DNA from: Geosiphon pyriformis
Lineage: Eukaryota > Glomeromycota > Glomeromycetes > Archaeosporales > Geosiphonaceae
Assembly (NCBI GenBank): GCA_016748015.1
Contig: JAAOMT010000599.1
Location: forward strand, 158,151-222,150
DNA: 64,000 nucleotides
Direction of reading: 5' to 3'
How positions within the stretch are numbered: position 1 is the stretch's first letter; each line of letters opens with the position of its first letter. A program made the translations under genes and the position numbers. Of this stretch, positions 36,405-47,396 are shown piece by piece. Below the pieces are notes generated by a model. It was given only the letters and a program-made list of their open reading frames with translations. It was not told the origin of the DNA and did not search any database.

Positions 36405-37358
36405 ATGAAACTCTTTATCATCCTCTTCACATTAACAGCCACTATAATACTCACCGAAAATACTTCAATATCAACTCCAGGAAGTTTCATACTCTTGCGG
36501 AAAGGTTTAAGTTTTTCCAGTCAAAATAGTAAAGTCTTTGGAACTTTCCCGTTTTTCATTGAAAATGGTATTTTAATGCCGGAACTATTACTCGCCCGAA
36601 CACTATCAATTTTTACCTCTCAACTACTACATGAAAAAAAGGAAAGTAAGGAAGAAATTGATCAAGCGCAAAAATCTTGGATGACAACAAAAAAAACTCC
36701 CGATTCTCCGGCAGCAAATAAGTGGGAATTTGAGCAAGAAAATTTTCGAAAGAACGTTTCTTGGAAGCTTGCCAAATTGGTGCAATTTGGTGAGACAAGT
36801 CTGAGAACTGTGGAAGAAATTGGATATACTAGTATCGGGGAGATTGAGGGCGACAGTGAACCGAATGACAATGAAATTCATGAAACAGAGGGCTCTAGTG
36901 AAACTAACCTCTTGGAGTCGAATTACAATAAGGATTATATTAATTCGTTAAGCAACTCCGCTATCACCGAAAATGAAGATGAATATGATATTCTTAACAA
37001 AAAAATCCAAATTCTCATTATCCAAGCACAAAAAGCTTTACAGCGTCCCTGCACCGAATTTGATCAATTTGATATAGCTATTGACGATATTGGCACCGAC
37101 TTGGAGTTTTTTGCGTTCATGAACCACATCGATGAAATTTTACAACAAGCAAAGACCAAGTCATACTTGAAATTGGATGGCACATTTATTATTACTTGTC
37201 TATTTTACATCTTTCGAATCATCTTTGTGTTTTTTATTCTTTTTGGTTTGATACCTTATACAAATATTTTTGTTGGTTTTTGTCTGATGTACATAAGTCA
37301 TTTTGGTGCACTTTGGATTATGAATTTTTTGAAATATGTTCGATTTGGCTCCAAATGA
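36405..37358 (+). CDS. Unrecognised protein with signal-peptide-like start and membrane tail
   Basis: Single exon, 317 aa from the ATG at 36405. The frame stays open upstream to 36261, but the downstream ATG gives a classic secretory start (MKLFIILFTLTATIILTEN) and follows an A-rich leader, so I prefer it. The middle is acidic and hydrophilic (ETEGSSETN, ENEDEYD) with possible helices. The last 58 residues are strongly hydrophobic with two predicted membrane spans (about 260-282 and 287-308; FYIFRIIFVFFILFGLIPY, then FVGFCLMYISHFGALWI) and a basic end. I recognise no family. AATTAATAAAG near 37444 may be the polyadenylation signal. It sits at the edge of the gene island next to repeats. It may be a lineage-specific ER or surface membrane protein; function unknown. 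Confidence 0.65.
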   Translation: MKLFIILFTLTATIILTENTSISTPGSFILLRKGLSFSSQNSKVFGTFPFFIENGILMPELLLARTLSIFTSQLLHEKKESKEEIDQAQKSWMTTKKTPDSPAANKWEFEQENFRKNVSWKLAKLVQFGETSLRTVEEIGYTSIGEIEGDSEPNDNEIHETEGSSETNLLESNYNKDYINSLSNSAITENEDEYDILNKKIQILIIQAQKALQRPCTEFDQFDIAIDDIGTDLEFFAFMNHIDEILQQAKTKSYLKLDGTFIITCLFYIFRIIFVFFILFGLIPYTNIFVGFCLMYISHFGALWIMNFLKYVRFGSK

Positions 37359-40016
37359 CAATGATATATAACCTTATTTAGATAATGTAATATAATTTTA
37401 GACTGTATTATAAGCTTTTTCAAAGTAAACGAAGTTGCCTAAAATTAATAAAGAAAACCATAAGTTTTTAATCTTTTGCCAATTTGGCATTTTTATTCAA
37501 TATATTGGTAAACTTCAAAAACTGATCTTTTTCATTTTCCATCGAATCATCTTCACTTAAGTCTTTTTATTTGAGCAGGATTCTGCTATAAATAAGGGCT
37601 CGTTTTCCTCTATTCCCAGAAATTTTCTTTCTTAAAATAGCCGGATGGCTAGGAAGCTATATACCAACATTTCAATCAGCTCGTTCTATCATTATCCACA
37701 CCAATATTTAGAAACTTTGAGTCTTATCAATAATATTTGAGCATATGTCAATAACAAAATTTGCTTTGAATAAATAAATTGCTACTGCACTAAAAGGCTT
37801 TGGTTGATATCAAAACCAATTACAATTTTTAATAAATGGTAGCAAATTTTCTAAAATAAAAATGTTTTCACAATTCGCAGTAATAATCCGTACAAGAATT
37901 TAATTTAAATTGAAAATATTAAATTTATAGGAATAAACAAATAAATAAATTATAGTTTGTTAATAATAAGAAACAATTATTTAAAAAATTGACAGAGTCG
38001 ATTATGTAAAATTAAATAATTTTCCCATATATTTTTACAATAATAAAAATTGTGTTATATTAAAATAAGAATAATTAATAAATACTAACATAATAACTTT
38101 TAAATATTAATATATAAAAAAAAACTTTATTTCAAAAAGTTGTAAAAAATGACCCTTTCTCTTTCATATTTTTATGACCACAACCAAAGCAAAGAGTATT
38201 TTTGATAGTTTTAACACTTAAGAAGTTCTCTTAAAGTAAAAGCAACTAGACAGAAATTCTTTGAAGCGCTCTCTTTAAATATTAAAGACACAAAGCAGTT
38301 TTTAGCTGCTGGTAAAAACACGCTTTTTGGCTTTAAATAAGAGTCTTTTCTCATTCAAAGTTTTCTCTAAGTAACCAATTAAGAACATTTTAGTATGTTA
38401 CTACTACTGTAAAAAGTCTAAAAAAAGCTGGTAATAAAACTACTCTTTCTTTTAATAATCTTTTTTATTATTGTTCAAATAGCCAAAAAAGTCCAAAAAC
38501 AAAAAGCAAACTCTTTTTTTCTTTAAATCTGAAACAACAAACTCTTTTAAAATGCCAAAAAAAAGTATTTTTCTTGGTATTTTCAAAAACAGCATTTTTA
38601 ATTTAAACTTTATAAAAAAATAAGACATTGGTTTTTTTTGATTTTTTTAATATTTTTACTGATTTTGTTACAATAATACCAATTATAGTATTCAATTTTA
38701 ATTTGGCTGTAAACAATAAGTTTTTTTTGAATATTAACAATAATAATATATTTGCCAAAACTGGTTTTATTGGTATATGTCTAAATTGCTTTATATTTAA
38801 ATTTTAATTAATTAATATTAATTATAAAACAAAAAAATATATTTTTTAACATTTAATTTTTATTAATTAATTATTGAGTTAAGAAAATAAATATTAAAAT
38901 ACTTTTTTTTTCTGTTTTTTAAAAATACTATAAGTTTTAATAGTATTTAAAAAACAATTATTAATTATTTAAATAAATAATTTTTACTTTAATATTTAAT
39001 AAAATTACAAAAATCAGATTTATTTATTTTGTATTTGCTTTTTAGTTTTTATCTAATTTTATTAGTTTAAAATTGAGTATTAAAACAATGCTAAACAATT
39101 TTATATAAATTTAAAAAACAAATTTTTTTAAATACTATTATAAAAATTAAACTTGTTAAAATTCAATTTTTTATTATTTTTAAATTATAAATTTTTTTAT
39201 AATATCTGTTTTTGTTTTTGTTTTTATTACTTTGCATAATATTCTTAAAAATAGTTTTTTAAACAAAATCAAAAATATTTTGAAATTATTAAATCTATTT
39301 TAATTTATTAATTAATTTTAATAATAAAAAACAATATTAAAATTTTCTTTTAATTTACCAAAAAAATTATTGCTTTTTATAATATATTAAGTATTTTTAG
39401 TTAATACAAGCTTTTACTTATCTATAATTTTATAATCATTATTTAATTGTCTATTTAATACTAATTTGTATATTATTTTATATAAAAAATTTGTTTTTAA
39501 AAATTAATATTGTAAAACATTGGCAGTTTTTAGTAAAATTAAAGATATAATATTAAAATTAGTGAATTTTATGCATAATTTTGTAATTAATTATAAATTT
39601 AAAATTTAAAATTTAAATATTAAATTAATTTAAAATTAATTTAATAATAAAAAATAATATATTAAAAATTTTATTAAATAATGTTATTAAATTACTTAAT
39701 TTAAATAAAAACTTAGATATATATTGTGAATTATATTTGTATTGTTTGTTTTTTTATAGTATTTATAACAATATTACTGTTAAAATAAATATATAATGTT
39801 GTTTTAATTAACTTAAATAGTTGTTTACACATAAAAAATATGTAATTTATATTTAATTTAAAGCAAATAATTATTATATTATATTAAATAATAATTAAAT
39901 TTTACTTTTTAAATAATAATAAAATATTTAAGACCAAATTAGCTAATTTTTTTTAAATATACTTTTTTTAAAATTAATAATTTGATTTTTAAATAATTTT
40001 TTTTTATTAAAAGTTT
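37359..40016. other. AT-rich gene-free stretch
   Basis: No supported gene. 37.4-38.0 kb is flank of the preceding gene. 38.14-38.57 kb holds several loose copies of AACTCTTTT-like words. From 38.6 kb the sequence is almost pure A/T up to the LINE 3' end at 40017. I see no RNA gene or recognisable transposon frame. Confidence 0.6.
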
Positions 40017-41869
40017 TATGAATGCAGTCCAACCATTACCTAAATACATAGATTAACATAATCTAAATTAAGCATAGCTTATGCTTTTTCTATACGTGAC
40101 CAGTCACTCGGGCTAATTAAGACAGCACTACACACCTAAATTTCTTATTACAAGGAAGCCATGCAGAAAACCAAAATCCAAACTGGCCAAACATGAATAC
40201 AACCCAAAACACACATGAATACCTAGCCTGAAGCCAAAATTCCAGATTGTTTCAGTAGACCACAAAAAAGACAAACCAGACACCGAAGGAATAGAAAAGC
40301 TATCATGTGGCAGAAGATTATATTTTTTATAATATGCCCTCAACTTAGCTGCTAACAGCCAAACAGCAGTCTTGTGGCTCTCAGCAAAATGATGAACAAA
40401 ATCCATTACCAATTCACTCTTATCAGAGTTAGCACCTAAACGGTCCAACGTGTTAACCACTCAATTTTTTAACACAAAACTTTTAGCCAGTGCTGTAAAC
40501 AAATCCATAAAAGTAGCAGCTTTATTCAGCAATACAGCAACTATATTACTATTGGCAGAAGCATCCAGCAGTACACTCCACTTCAAAGCAGCATTAGACA
40601 ATAAGGTACTCTGAATATTGACATTATAACTACAAGAAAAAACGTGATCAAAGTCTTTCACTAACTTACACCAAATGCAGGCGATACTCGGGTAATTCGG
40701 ATTATACATCTTTTTTTTTTTGGCCACTAACAAGTGATGATGAAGCACCTTTATGAAATATGACTAAAGTGTTGCCAATGCAGAGCTAGTGTAACCAGAT
40801 CTGATTTTGCTATCAGGATGCCAAACACAAAAAGTTCTGGATTTATCAAAATAGTTACAGAGATCCATACTAATGACACTACCAACACATCTGGCCTTCC
40901 ATCCAACAAAGTGAACAGCATTGAATAATTTTTTGGTTACATGACAAGTGTTTTCAGAAACAGGTCTGTCTTCAACATTGAGAAAGCAATAAGATACCAC
41001 AAGAGACAAGAAAAACTCAGAAGTGACAGTTGTATTAGTATAGAAATCAGCACGTTTATTTCCAATAACACCAGAATGACCTTTAACCTTATTCTATGTA
41101 ATCAACAAATCTTTTTTGGAAATGACACGATGGATATGTTCTCTCTTGATCCAGCATTTGTTGCAAAAATCAGGACCAGCAAAGCCACTGGCAAATTTGC
41201 ATATGTTCAGCAAAGCTTGGCTGTCCATATACAAGTCAACAGATCAAGAAGCAGACACACATTTTAAAGCAAGTGCAATGGCCTGTAGTTCCACTAGAAT
41301 TGACGACAGCAATCCATTTACCCTAAATCCAACACTAGTGTTCACATCTGGAAAGTAGGCAGCAGCACCATCACAAGCTTGTACCAAATCCAAATCTTTA
41401 ATAGAACTGTCCGTGTATACGGTTATAGAGCCCAATTCAGAATTCAGCAGATGCCTGCCAATGTAACCAAAGTCACAAGAAGAATCAGTAGAAATAGAGC
41501 TAGAAGACAACAGCACACTATTCAACAATTCACCTTCAACAATAAATTTGACCAAAGAAGCAAACCAGACAGGAACTAGAGTCCAGCTTCTTCCATCTGT
41601 GAAATGTGTTTTATATAAAACACTTGCCATGGCAGTCCAAAAACTGGGCTGCAAACACCACACTATATCTTCTAAGAGACTTTACTATGCCCAAATAAGA
41701 CTCAAAACCAAGCACATCCAAGACTACAACATTATTCCTGGCCTGAAAAACATCAGGCAGATTACTGCCCAATAACAGGTTGCACAATTTGAGAACATGT
41801 GTCATGTTTGTCAAAAAGCAGTTCATGGAATTAACCAGTAACTTAATCAGAAATTTAAAAGGGTGTTGG
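40017..41869 (-). mobile_element. LINE, 3' part (end of RT region, RNase H, zinc-binding tail)
   Basis: Downstream segment of the LINE split by the Gypsy insertion. Reading the minus strand from 41869: HPFKFLIKLLVNSMNCFL, then an RNase H domain (ITVYTDSSIKDL, GLLSSILVELQAIALALK, NKVKGHSGVIGNKRADF), then a zinc-type motif CIWCKLVKDFDHVFSC near 40660, and the C-terminal region to a stop near 40128. The 3' UTR contains two palindromes, and the end is GGACTGCATTCATAAAA. Assignable stops (41.24, 41.1, 40.76, 40.46 kb) fit TGG, CGA or CAG changed to a stop by one transition. Inactive copy. Confidence 0.8.
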
Positions 41870-42853
41870 TGTTACCGGAGGTTTTTGGTCTCTTTTCTTA
41901 AATGTTGTTAATGTTGATTTGTTGTGAATTCACGTTTCCAGGAAGTAGTTAGACCTCCAGCAACTGAATTTATCTTCAAATTATCTCCTATAATTTGAAC
42001 TTACTGGGCTTATGAGTGGAATAGCCAATTCCATGCCAGTTGCTTTATGTAGTTATGTTGTAGTAAACATCAACTTTTTCCCAGGAATTGCTCGTCTGGA
42101 AGCTCACTAAAAATGTGTAGTTACTTTGCTGTGAAAGTCAACTCTTCTACAGGAATCTTGTTTGTAGGCTATCTTAATGATTGTAATAAGAAAAAAAAAG
42201 AAAAATAAAAGAAATGTAAAAGAAATAGGATTTTATCAAGAGAAATGTTTTTCTATCCAGGCCTGGAGTCACTAACAGTTTACTGAAATTGGTAGCTAAT
42301 CAATTTCAAAATATTAGTTGGGTTTTGGGGATTTTCCAAGTGCAATAATTAAAAAATTTGGTTTTTCGAATTTATTTTGATATTTATTTCTTTTTGTGTA
42401 CATAGAAATGGTTTTTAAGTGATAAATCTAAAGTAAGATACATTTTCTCAAAGAGAGATGCTCTTTTTTTATACAACTTGTCGTAACACTATTCTATGAA
42501 CTTGAACTTTGCTATTTTCTACAATTTCGCTGAACTAAAGATACATTTCGGTGAACTACAAGTTATTTCTGTGAACTATTAGATATTTTGGTGAACTATC
42601 AATTATTTCAGCAAATTTCTACAAATTTCGGCAAACTTTTGAATGTTACATAGTTTGGGGTATTGCATGATTGATCATCACAATTAGGTTACATTTGTGT
42701 TGTGTACAATTTGGGTTATTAATTAAATGATAATTTCGGACATTTTTGCTAATGTAATAAGTGATAATTTGAAATNNNNNNNNNNNNNNNNNNNNNNNNN
42801 NNNNNNNNNNNNNNNNNNNNNNNNNNNNNNNNNNNNNNNNNNNNNNNNNNNNN
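41870..42853 (-). mobile_element. 3' LTR of the family-A Gypsy element (partly in gap)
   Basis: Begins TGTTACCGGAGG on the plus strand and is co-linear with 50595-51578. Sequence is available to 42775, and the remaining ~80 bp and the polypurine tract fall in the run of Ns. It contains the inverted 20-bp array at 42524-42640 and the TATA box just left of it. The end coordinate is estimated from the length of the other LTR. Confidence 0.85.
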
Positions 42854-43226
42854 NNNNNNNNNNNNNNNNNNNNNNNNNNNNNNNNNNNNNNNNNNNNNNN
42901 NNNNNNNNNNNNNNNNNNNNNNNNNNNNNNNNNNNNNNNNNNNNNNNNNNNNNNNNNNNNNNNNNNNNNNNNNNNNNNNNNNNNNNNNNNNNNNNNNNNN
43001 NNNNNNNNNNNNNNNNNNNNNNNNNNNNNNNNNNNNNNNNNNNNNNNNNNNNNNNNNNNNNNNNNNNNNNNNNNNNNNNNNNNNNNNNNNNNNNNNNNNN
43101 NNNNNNNNNNNNNNNNNNNNNNNNNNNNNNNNNNNNNNNNNNNNNNNNNNNNNNNNNNNNNNNNNNNNNNNNNNNNNNNNNNNNNNNNNNNNNNNNNNNN
43201 NNNNNNNNNNNNNNNNNNNNNNNNNN
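42776..43226. other. Assembly gap (451 Ns)
   Basis: Unknown sequence. It hides the inner end of the 3' LTR, the polypurine tract and most of the region between integrase and LTR, where eroded relatives carry remnants of a short extra ORF. A frame right of the gap (43227-43380, minus, starting MLIMTIPQNIQQLFQKLML) enters the gap and may be that ORF. Confidence 0.95.
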
Positions 43227-43588
43227 ATGAATTTGGGGCTAAATTTGTAACTACTTCTGTTTGGGTATAATTAATGTGGTTTCCAGTAACAGTAATGGAT
43301 AATTCGGGTATTGTTTTTAAAGCTAACATTAGTTTTTGGAATAATTGTTGAATGTTTTGAGGAATAGTCATTATAAGCAATTTAAAATAAAAGAAAATTA
43401 TTTTTGGTGTATGGGTTTTTATGTTATTTTTGTTTTGTTTTTGTGAGATTGTTTCTAAATTATAAGAAGATAACTATAATAATAAATTTAAATTAAGTGT
43501 TCAAGTTGGGAGGCTGTTCAATGACAACTATTGGTTCTAAATTTTGGGGAATGTCTTTGGGATTAATTAAAGGGGAATGTGTACCAAT

Positions 43589-44669
43589 TTATGGAATTAA
43601 TGGTTCAGGATTGTTTCTGGAATTATAGTGTTTCAAACAATCTCCATGTGCAACTTTTGCTAGAATTTTGTCATCAAGTCTTAGCTTGTATGATCCATTG
43701 CCTAAAACTTCATGGATAAAGAATGGTCCATCCCATTTATTCTCAAATTTTCCATTCCATTGTTTTTCAGCTTTAGTTCTGTGTAAGAGAACTTTGTTTC
43801 CAATTTTAAATTCATTAGTGACTGAAGGCAATTTGTCATCATGCTGTTCTTTTTGTTGAGCTTGGGAGTGTTCAATATGAGTGGCTGCTATTTGTCATTT
43901 TCCTTCCAATGTGCTAAGCCGAGTGTAGGCTCTTCGCTGAAGCATTTCTTGGAAATTGTTTTCATCAATTGGTTGTGCTGGGTATGTTTCCACTGTAAAA
44001 CTAATTGGTAATATTGCCATTCTTCCATAAGTTAAATCAAATGGTGTGTGTTTCGTGATATCTTGTTTTAGTATCCTATATGCTAGTAACACTGATGGAA
44101 TAAAGAGATCCCATTCTTGCTCAAAATCGGTTGAGACTTTGGCTAATGATTCACACAATGTTCTGTTGAACCATTCTACAAGTCTATTTGTTTGTGGATG
44201 GTAGGGTGAAAATAATGGTCTTTTGATATTAAATTGTCCACAAATTTCCTGGATTAAATTTGTTCACGAAATGTGTTCCTTGATCAAATAAAAGTTCTAT
44301 TGAGCATTCATGTCTACAAATGATGTCTTCATAGATGAAGTTTGCTACTGATTTTGCATCTGCCCGTTGAATGACTCTGGCTTCAGGCCATTTGGTGAGA
44401 TAGTTTATGGCTACTGCAATATAACGGTTTTCTTGATTTGTGATAGGTAGTGATCCGACTAAATCAATACCAACTTTGTTAAAAGGCTGTCCAACTTTGA
44501 TTGGGTTTAAAAGTTCTGTAGGGCGAGTTCCTCCTCTTTTTTGACAACTATCACAAGATTTGACATATTCATGAATGTCTTTTCTTATTCGAGGCCAAAA
44601 GTAGTATTCTAGTGTTCTTTGGGTGGTGCTGTCTTTTCTGAAGTGTGCTGATGAAGGATTTGAGTGCAT
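43589..44669 (-). pseudogene. Gypsy integrase and C-terminal domain (disrupted)
   Basis: The zinc-binding start lies at about 44669-44530 (YFWPRIRKDIHEYVKSCDSC). The catalytic core shows the first Asp in GIDLVGSLPIT, the second in LLFDQGTHF, and the Glu in HPQTNRLVEWFNRTL (44205-44161). The C-terminal part (43831-43589) reads FKIGNKVLLHRTKAEKQW and GPFFIHEVLGNGSYKLRLDD. An extra T in a T run near 44262 shifts the frame after THFVNKF, and a TGG-to-TGA stop lies near 43892. It would insert cDNA into the genome if intact. All three catalytic acidic residues are still encoded. Confidence 0.85.
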
Positions 44670-45065
44670 GTTGTATAATATAGTCTCTTTTTTTTGTTCT
44701 TGTATTAATCTGAGTGGTTTGTTTGGGTTTTTGAAATTTTAATGATAAATAATATTGTTGTATAGAAAATATTGTTTGGCTTGTTGTTGTAGTCGATGTT
44801 TTTCATCTGGAGACCAATCTGTTGGGATTGTTAATGTTTCCAAATATTGTTTGAGATTGTTGTAGTTTTTTGAATTTATTGTTTGTTGGCTCTTTTGGTT
44901 GGTTAAGTTGAGTGTTGGTTTTTGTGTTTTCTAATCTTGTCTCATTCTGGAGAGACAGTCAACATTGGTGTGGAGTTTTCCTGGTTTGTGATGTACTATG
45001 TATTGATAGTTTGCTAGAAATCCTGTCCATCAGATTTGTTTTGCATTCAGCTGAGTATTTTTGTT

Positions 45066-46180
45066 CTAAAGCCATTTAAGTCCAATATTATCAGTAATAA
45101 TATCGAATTCTTTAGGCCTAAGATAAAGGTTGAAGTGGTGTAGGGCCCAAATTGTGGCTGCTGTTTCTAGTTCTGTGGTAGAATAATTTTTCTCAGCTGG
45201 TTTTAATGTTCTACTGACATAGGCAATTACTCGCTCATTTCCATTGTCATCCAATTGTGATAGGATAGCACCAAAGACAGTATAAGAGGCATCTGTTGCT
45301 AATTGGAATCAGTTGCTGAAATCTGAATAGGCAAGGATTGGAGCTGTTGTCAGTTTTTCCTTGAGAATTTCAAAAGCTTTTTGGTGTTTGGTAGTTCATT
45401 TGTATTCAACATTTTTCGTGGTGAGCTGGTTGAGGGATTTTGCAATTTCTGAGAATCCTTTGATAAACTTCCGATAGTAGGATGCTAATCCTATGAATCC
45501 TCTTAGTTCTGTAGTGTTTTGAGGAGTTTTGAAGTTTTTGACAACACTGATTTTTTCAGGGTCCGGTTTGATTCTATCTTTACTAATGATATGCCCAAGG
45601 AAGACCAAGCTTGTTTTTCCAAAGTAGCATTTTTCGATGTTGAGTTTTAGTCTTGCTTTTCGTAATCGTTGAAAAACTTCTTGTAGATGTTTTAAGTGTA
45701 ATTTGAATGATGGAGAATAAACATCAGTATTGTCAAGATAAACAACTATTGACTTCCAAAGAAGTCCTTGGTACACAACATCCATTAATCTCTGAAACGT
45801 TGCTGGTGCATTGCATAATCCGAAAGGCATTACATTGAACTTGTAATTTCCGTCTTGGGTGGTGAATGCTGTCTTGGGGCGATCTTTGGGATCCATAGCA
45901 ACTTGCCAGTAATTGCTTTCTAAATCTAGTGTTGAAAAGTATTTGGATTTTCCAAGGGCATCTAACATGTCATTAATCCGGGGAAGGGGATAGATGTCTC
46001 TAATTGTAACACTGTTAAGTTGTCAATAGTCAACACAAAATTGGATCTTTCCATTTTTCTTTTTAACTAGCACTACAGGTAAAGCCCAAGAACTTATGAA
46101 GGGTTGGATGAGCCCATTGTTAAGTATTTGTTGTACTTCTTCTCGGATGAATTGGTGGCTTTATGGAGCAACTCAATATG
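45066..46180 (-). pseudogene. Gypsy reverse transcriptase and RNase H (disrupted)
   Basis: RT fingers and palm: KKKNGKIQFCVDY then a stop (CGA to TGA), YFSTLDLESNYWQVAMDPKD, MPFGLCNAPATFQRLM. The active-site motif near 45735 reads VVYLDNTDVYS, where YLDD is expected. Thumb: FLGHIISKDRIKPDPEKI and LRGFIGLASYYRKFIKGF. RNase H: VFGAILSQLDDNGNERVIAY and SRTLKPAEKNYSTTELE. Stops near 45394 and 45313 are TGG-to-TGA. The enzyme would copy the element RNA. The Asp-to-Asn change alone should abolish polymerase activity. Confidence 0.88.
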
Positions 46181-46601
46181 CTTGTTGTCTTCTTGGTTTG
46201 GCATTTCCTGTATAAATTTGGTGTTGGACCAAATTGGTTCTTCCTAAGTCATTGTTGTTTTCAGCAAAGATATCAGCAAATTCTGCAATTAGCTCTTTGA
46301 GCTGGGTTTGTTGTTGTGGTTCAAGTTGTTCCATGTTAATTCGAGATAGTTTTTCCATAACAACATGGTAGTTTTTGGAGCTGGAGTTTGGGTTGATTTT
46401 TGGTAGTGAATGTCCAATAATTTCAGAGAAATCGGGGACTGTTTGGGGTAATTCTTGTTGAAATATATTACTGTGAATAACTCCAATTTCTAAATTATTT
46501 AATAAAATTATGGGGTAATTATTGGGGTTGTAAAAAGTAACTCGGACTTTCTTTGTTCCTTCTGGAATATAAATGTTTGGGATCGAAATATAATGTTCCA
46601 A
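46173..46601 (-). pseudogene. Gypsy pol segment between dUTPase and RT
   Basis: A 142-codon frame with IPEGTKKVRVTFYNPNNYPI and a helical end, LKELIAEFADIFAENNNDLG, followed by RTNLVQHQIYTGNAKPRRQQ. The latter part is the conserved lead-in to Gypsy RT (the phrase FADIFAEN matches the typical position before the polymerase). The first part looks like a small beta-rich domain of unknown role. Ends at TGA and TAA stops explained by transitions. Confidence 0.6.
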
Positions 46602-46769
46602 GCAGACTTGTTCATTGGACTCAAAAATTTGTTGTGTGGTTGTTGGCTTTGGGCAGGTGTAGATTTCCAGATGTTATCCAAAGAGTGAGATGGCAATCGG
46701 TTGTGGAAGTCTGAGAATCTGGTGGGATTCGTTTTGTGTGTTAAAAGCTATATTAACTGAAATTATGAA

Positions 46770-47306
46770 TCATCCAGTTGAACCAAAACCTTGGGTTCCT
46801 CTATCGCTTTTTCCTAATTGTTCTCTTTGATTGACTAGTTGCAAACCCAAAATGTTGATTAAGAATAGGTAAATAGCTTGGGCAATTTTTTCAGCATGTT
46901 CAATCTTGAATGGTTTGTTAGTTTCATTTTGAAGCATCACTGTAATGTCTCCAGTATATCCAGCATCGATTATTTCTCCTCTGACATTGATTTTTTTGCT
47001 TGCCAGAGAGGACCGGAAGGTGATTTGAACCATTGCTCCTGGTGGGATTTCGAGTGCAATTTTGAGATTGATTTTTGTGAGAGATTTGGGTTTGAGAACA
47101 AGAGTATCCTTGTCTGGATATCTTAGGTCATATCCAGCATCAATTTTGTGTGCTTTTTCGGGTTTTATTCCATGTTCATTGTTGTTGAAGTATTTAAGTT
47201 GTAAGGTAGGCTGATTTTTGATAAGGTAGATAGGTGTTGTTTTAATTTTTTCCATTGCTTCAGGTTCTCCAAATTCAATTTCGTTCTCATCATTTTTGCT
47301 GGGCAA
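46770..47306 (-). CDS. dUTPase domain inside Gypsy pol
   Basis: 178 codons with all five trimeric dUTPase motifs in order: AGYDLRYPD (motif 1), RSSLASKKI (motif 2), EIIDAGYTGDITVMLQN (motif 3, with the catalytic Asp), AEKIAQAI (motif 4), GKSDRGTQGFGSTG (motif 5, glycine-rich C-terminal arm). The known activity is dUTP to dUMP plus pyrophosphate, which keeps uracil out of cDNA. It lies between the Cys-rich region and RT and, unlike the rest of pol, has no internal stop. dUTPases are known in some retroviruses, and I recall a report in basidiomycete Metaviridae. Motif 2 (RSS for the usual GRSG) is slightly unusual. Probably translated as part of a polyprotein. Confidence 0.9.
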   Translation of the reverse strand: MPSKNDENEIEFGEPEAMEKIKTTPIYLIKNQPTLQLKYFNNNEHGIKPEKAHKIDAGYDLRYPDKDTLVLKPKSLTKINLKIALEIPPGAMVQITFRSSLASKKINVRGEIIDAGYTGDITVMLQNETNKPFKIEHAEKIAQAIYLFLINILGLQLVNQREQLGKSDRGTQGFGSTG

Positions 47307-47396
47307 GGGAATACTAAGAGCGTAGCATTCAGGACACTACTGTTTATTGCAAGGCATAATGCATTCTTCACATAGCCTAATGTTTATTTGCTCTAA

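Noticed and set aside
42727-43380. Long frames across the run of Ns
   Set aside because: They are artefacts of the assembly gap. Only the end right of 43226 is real sequence.
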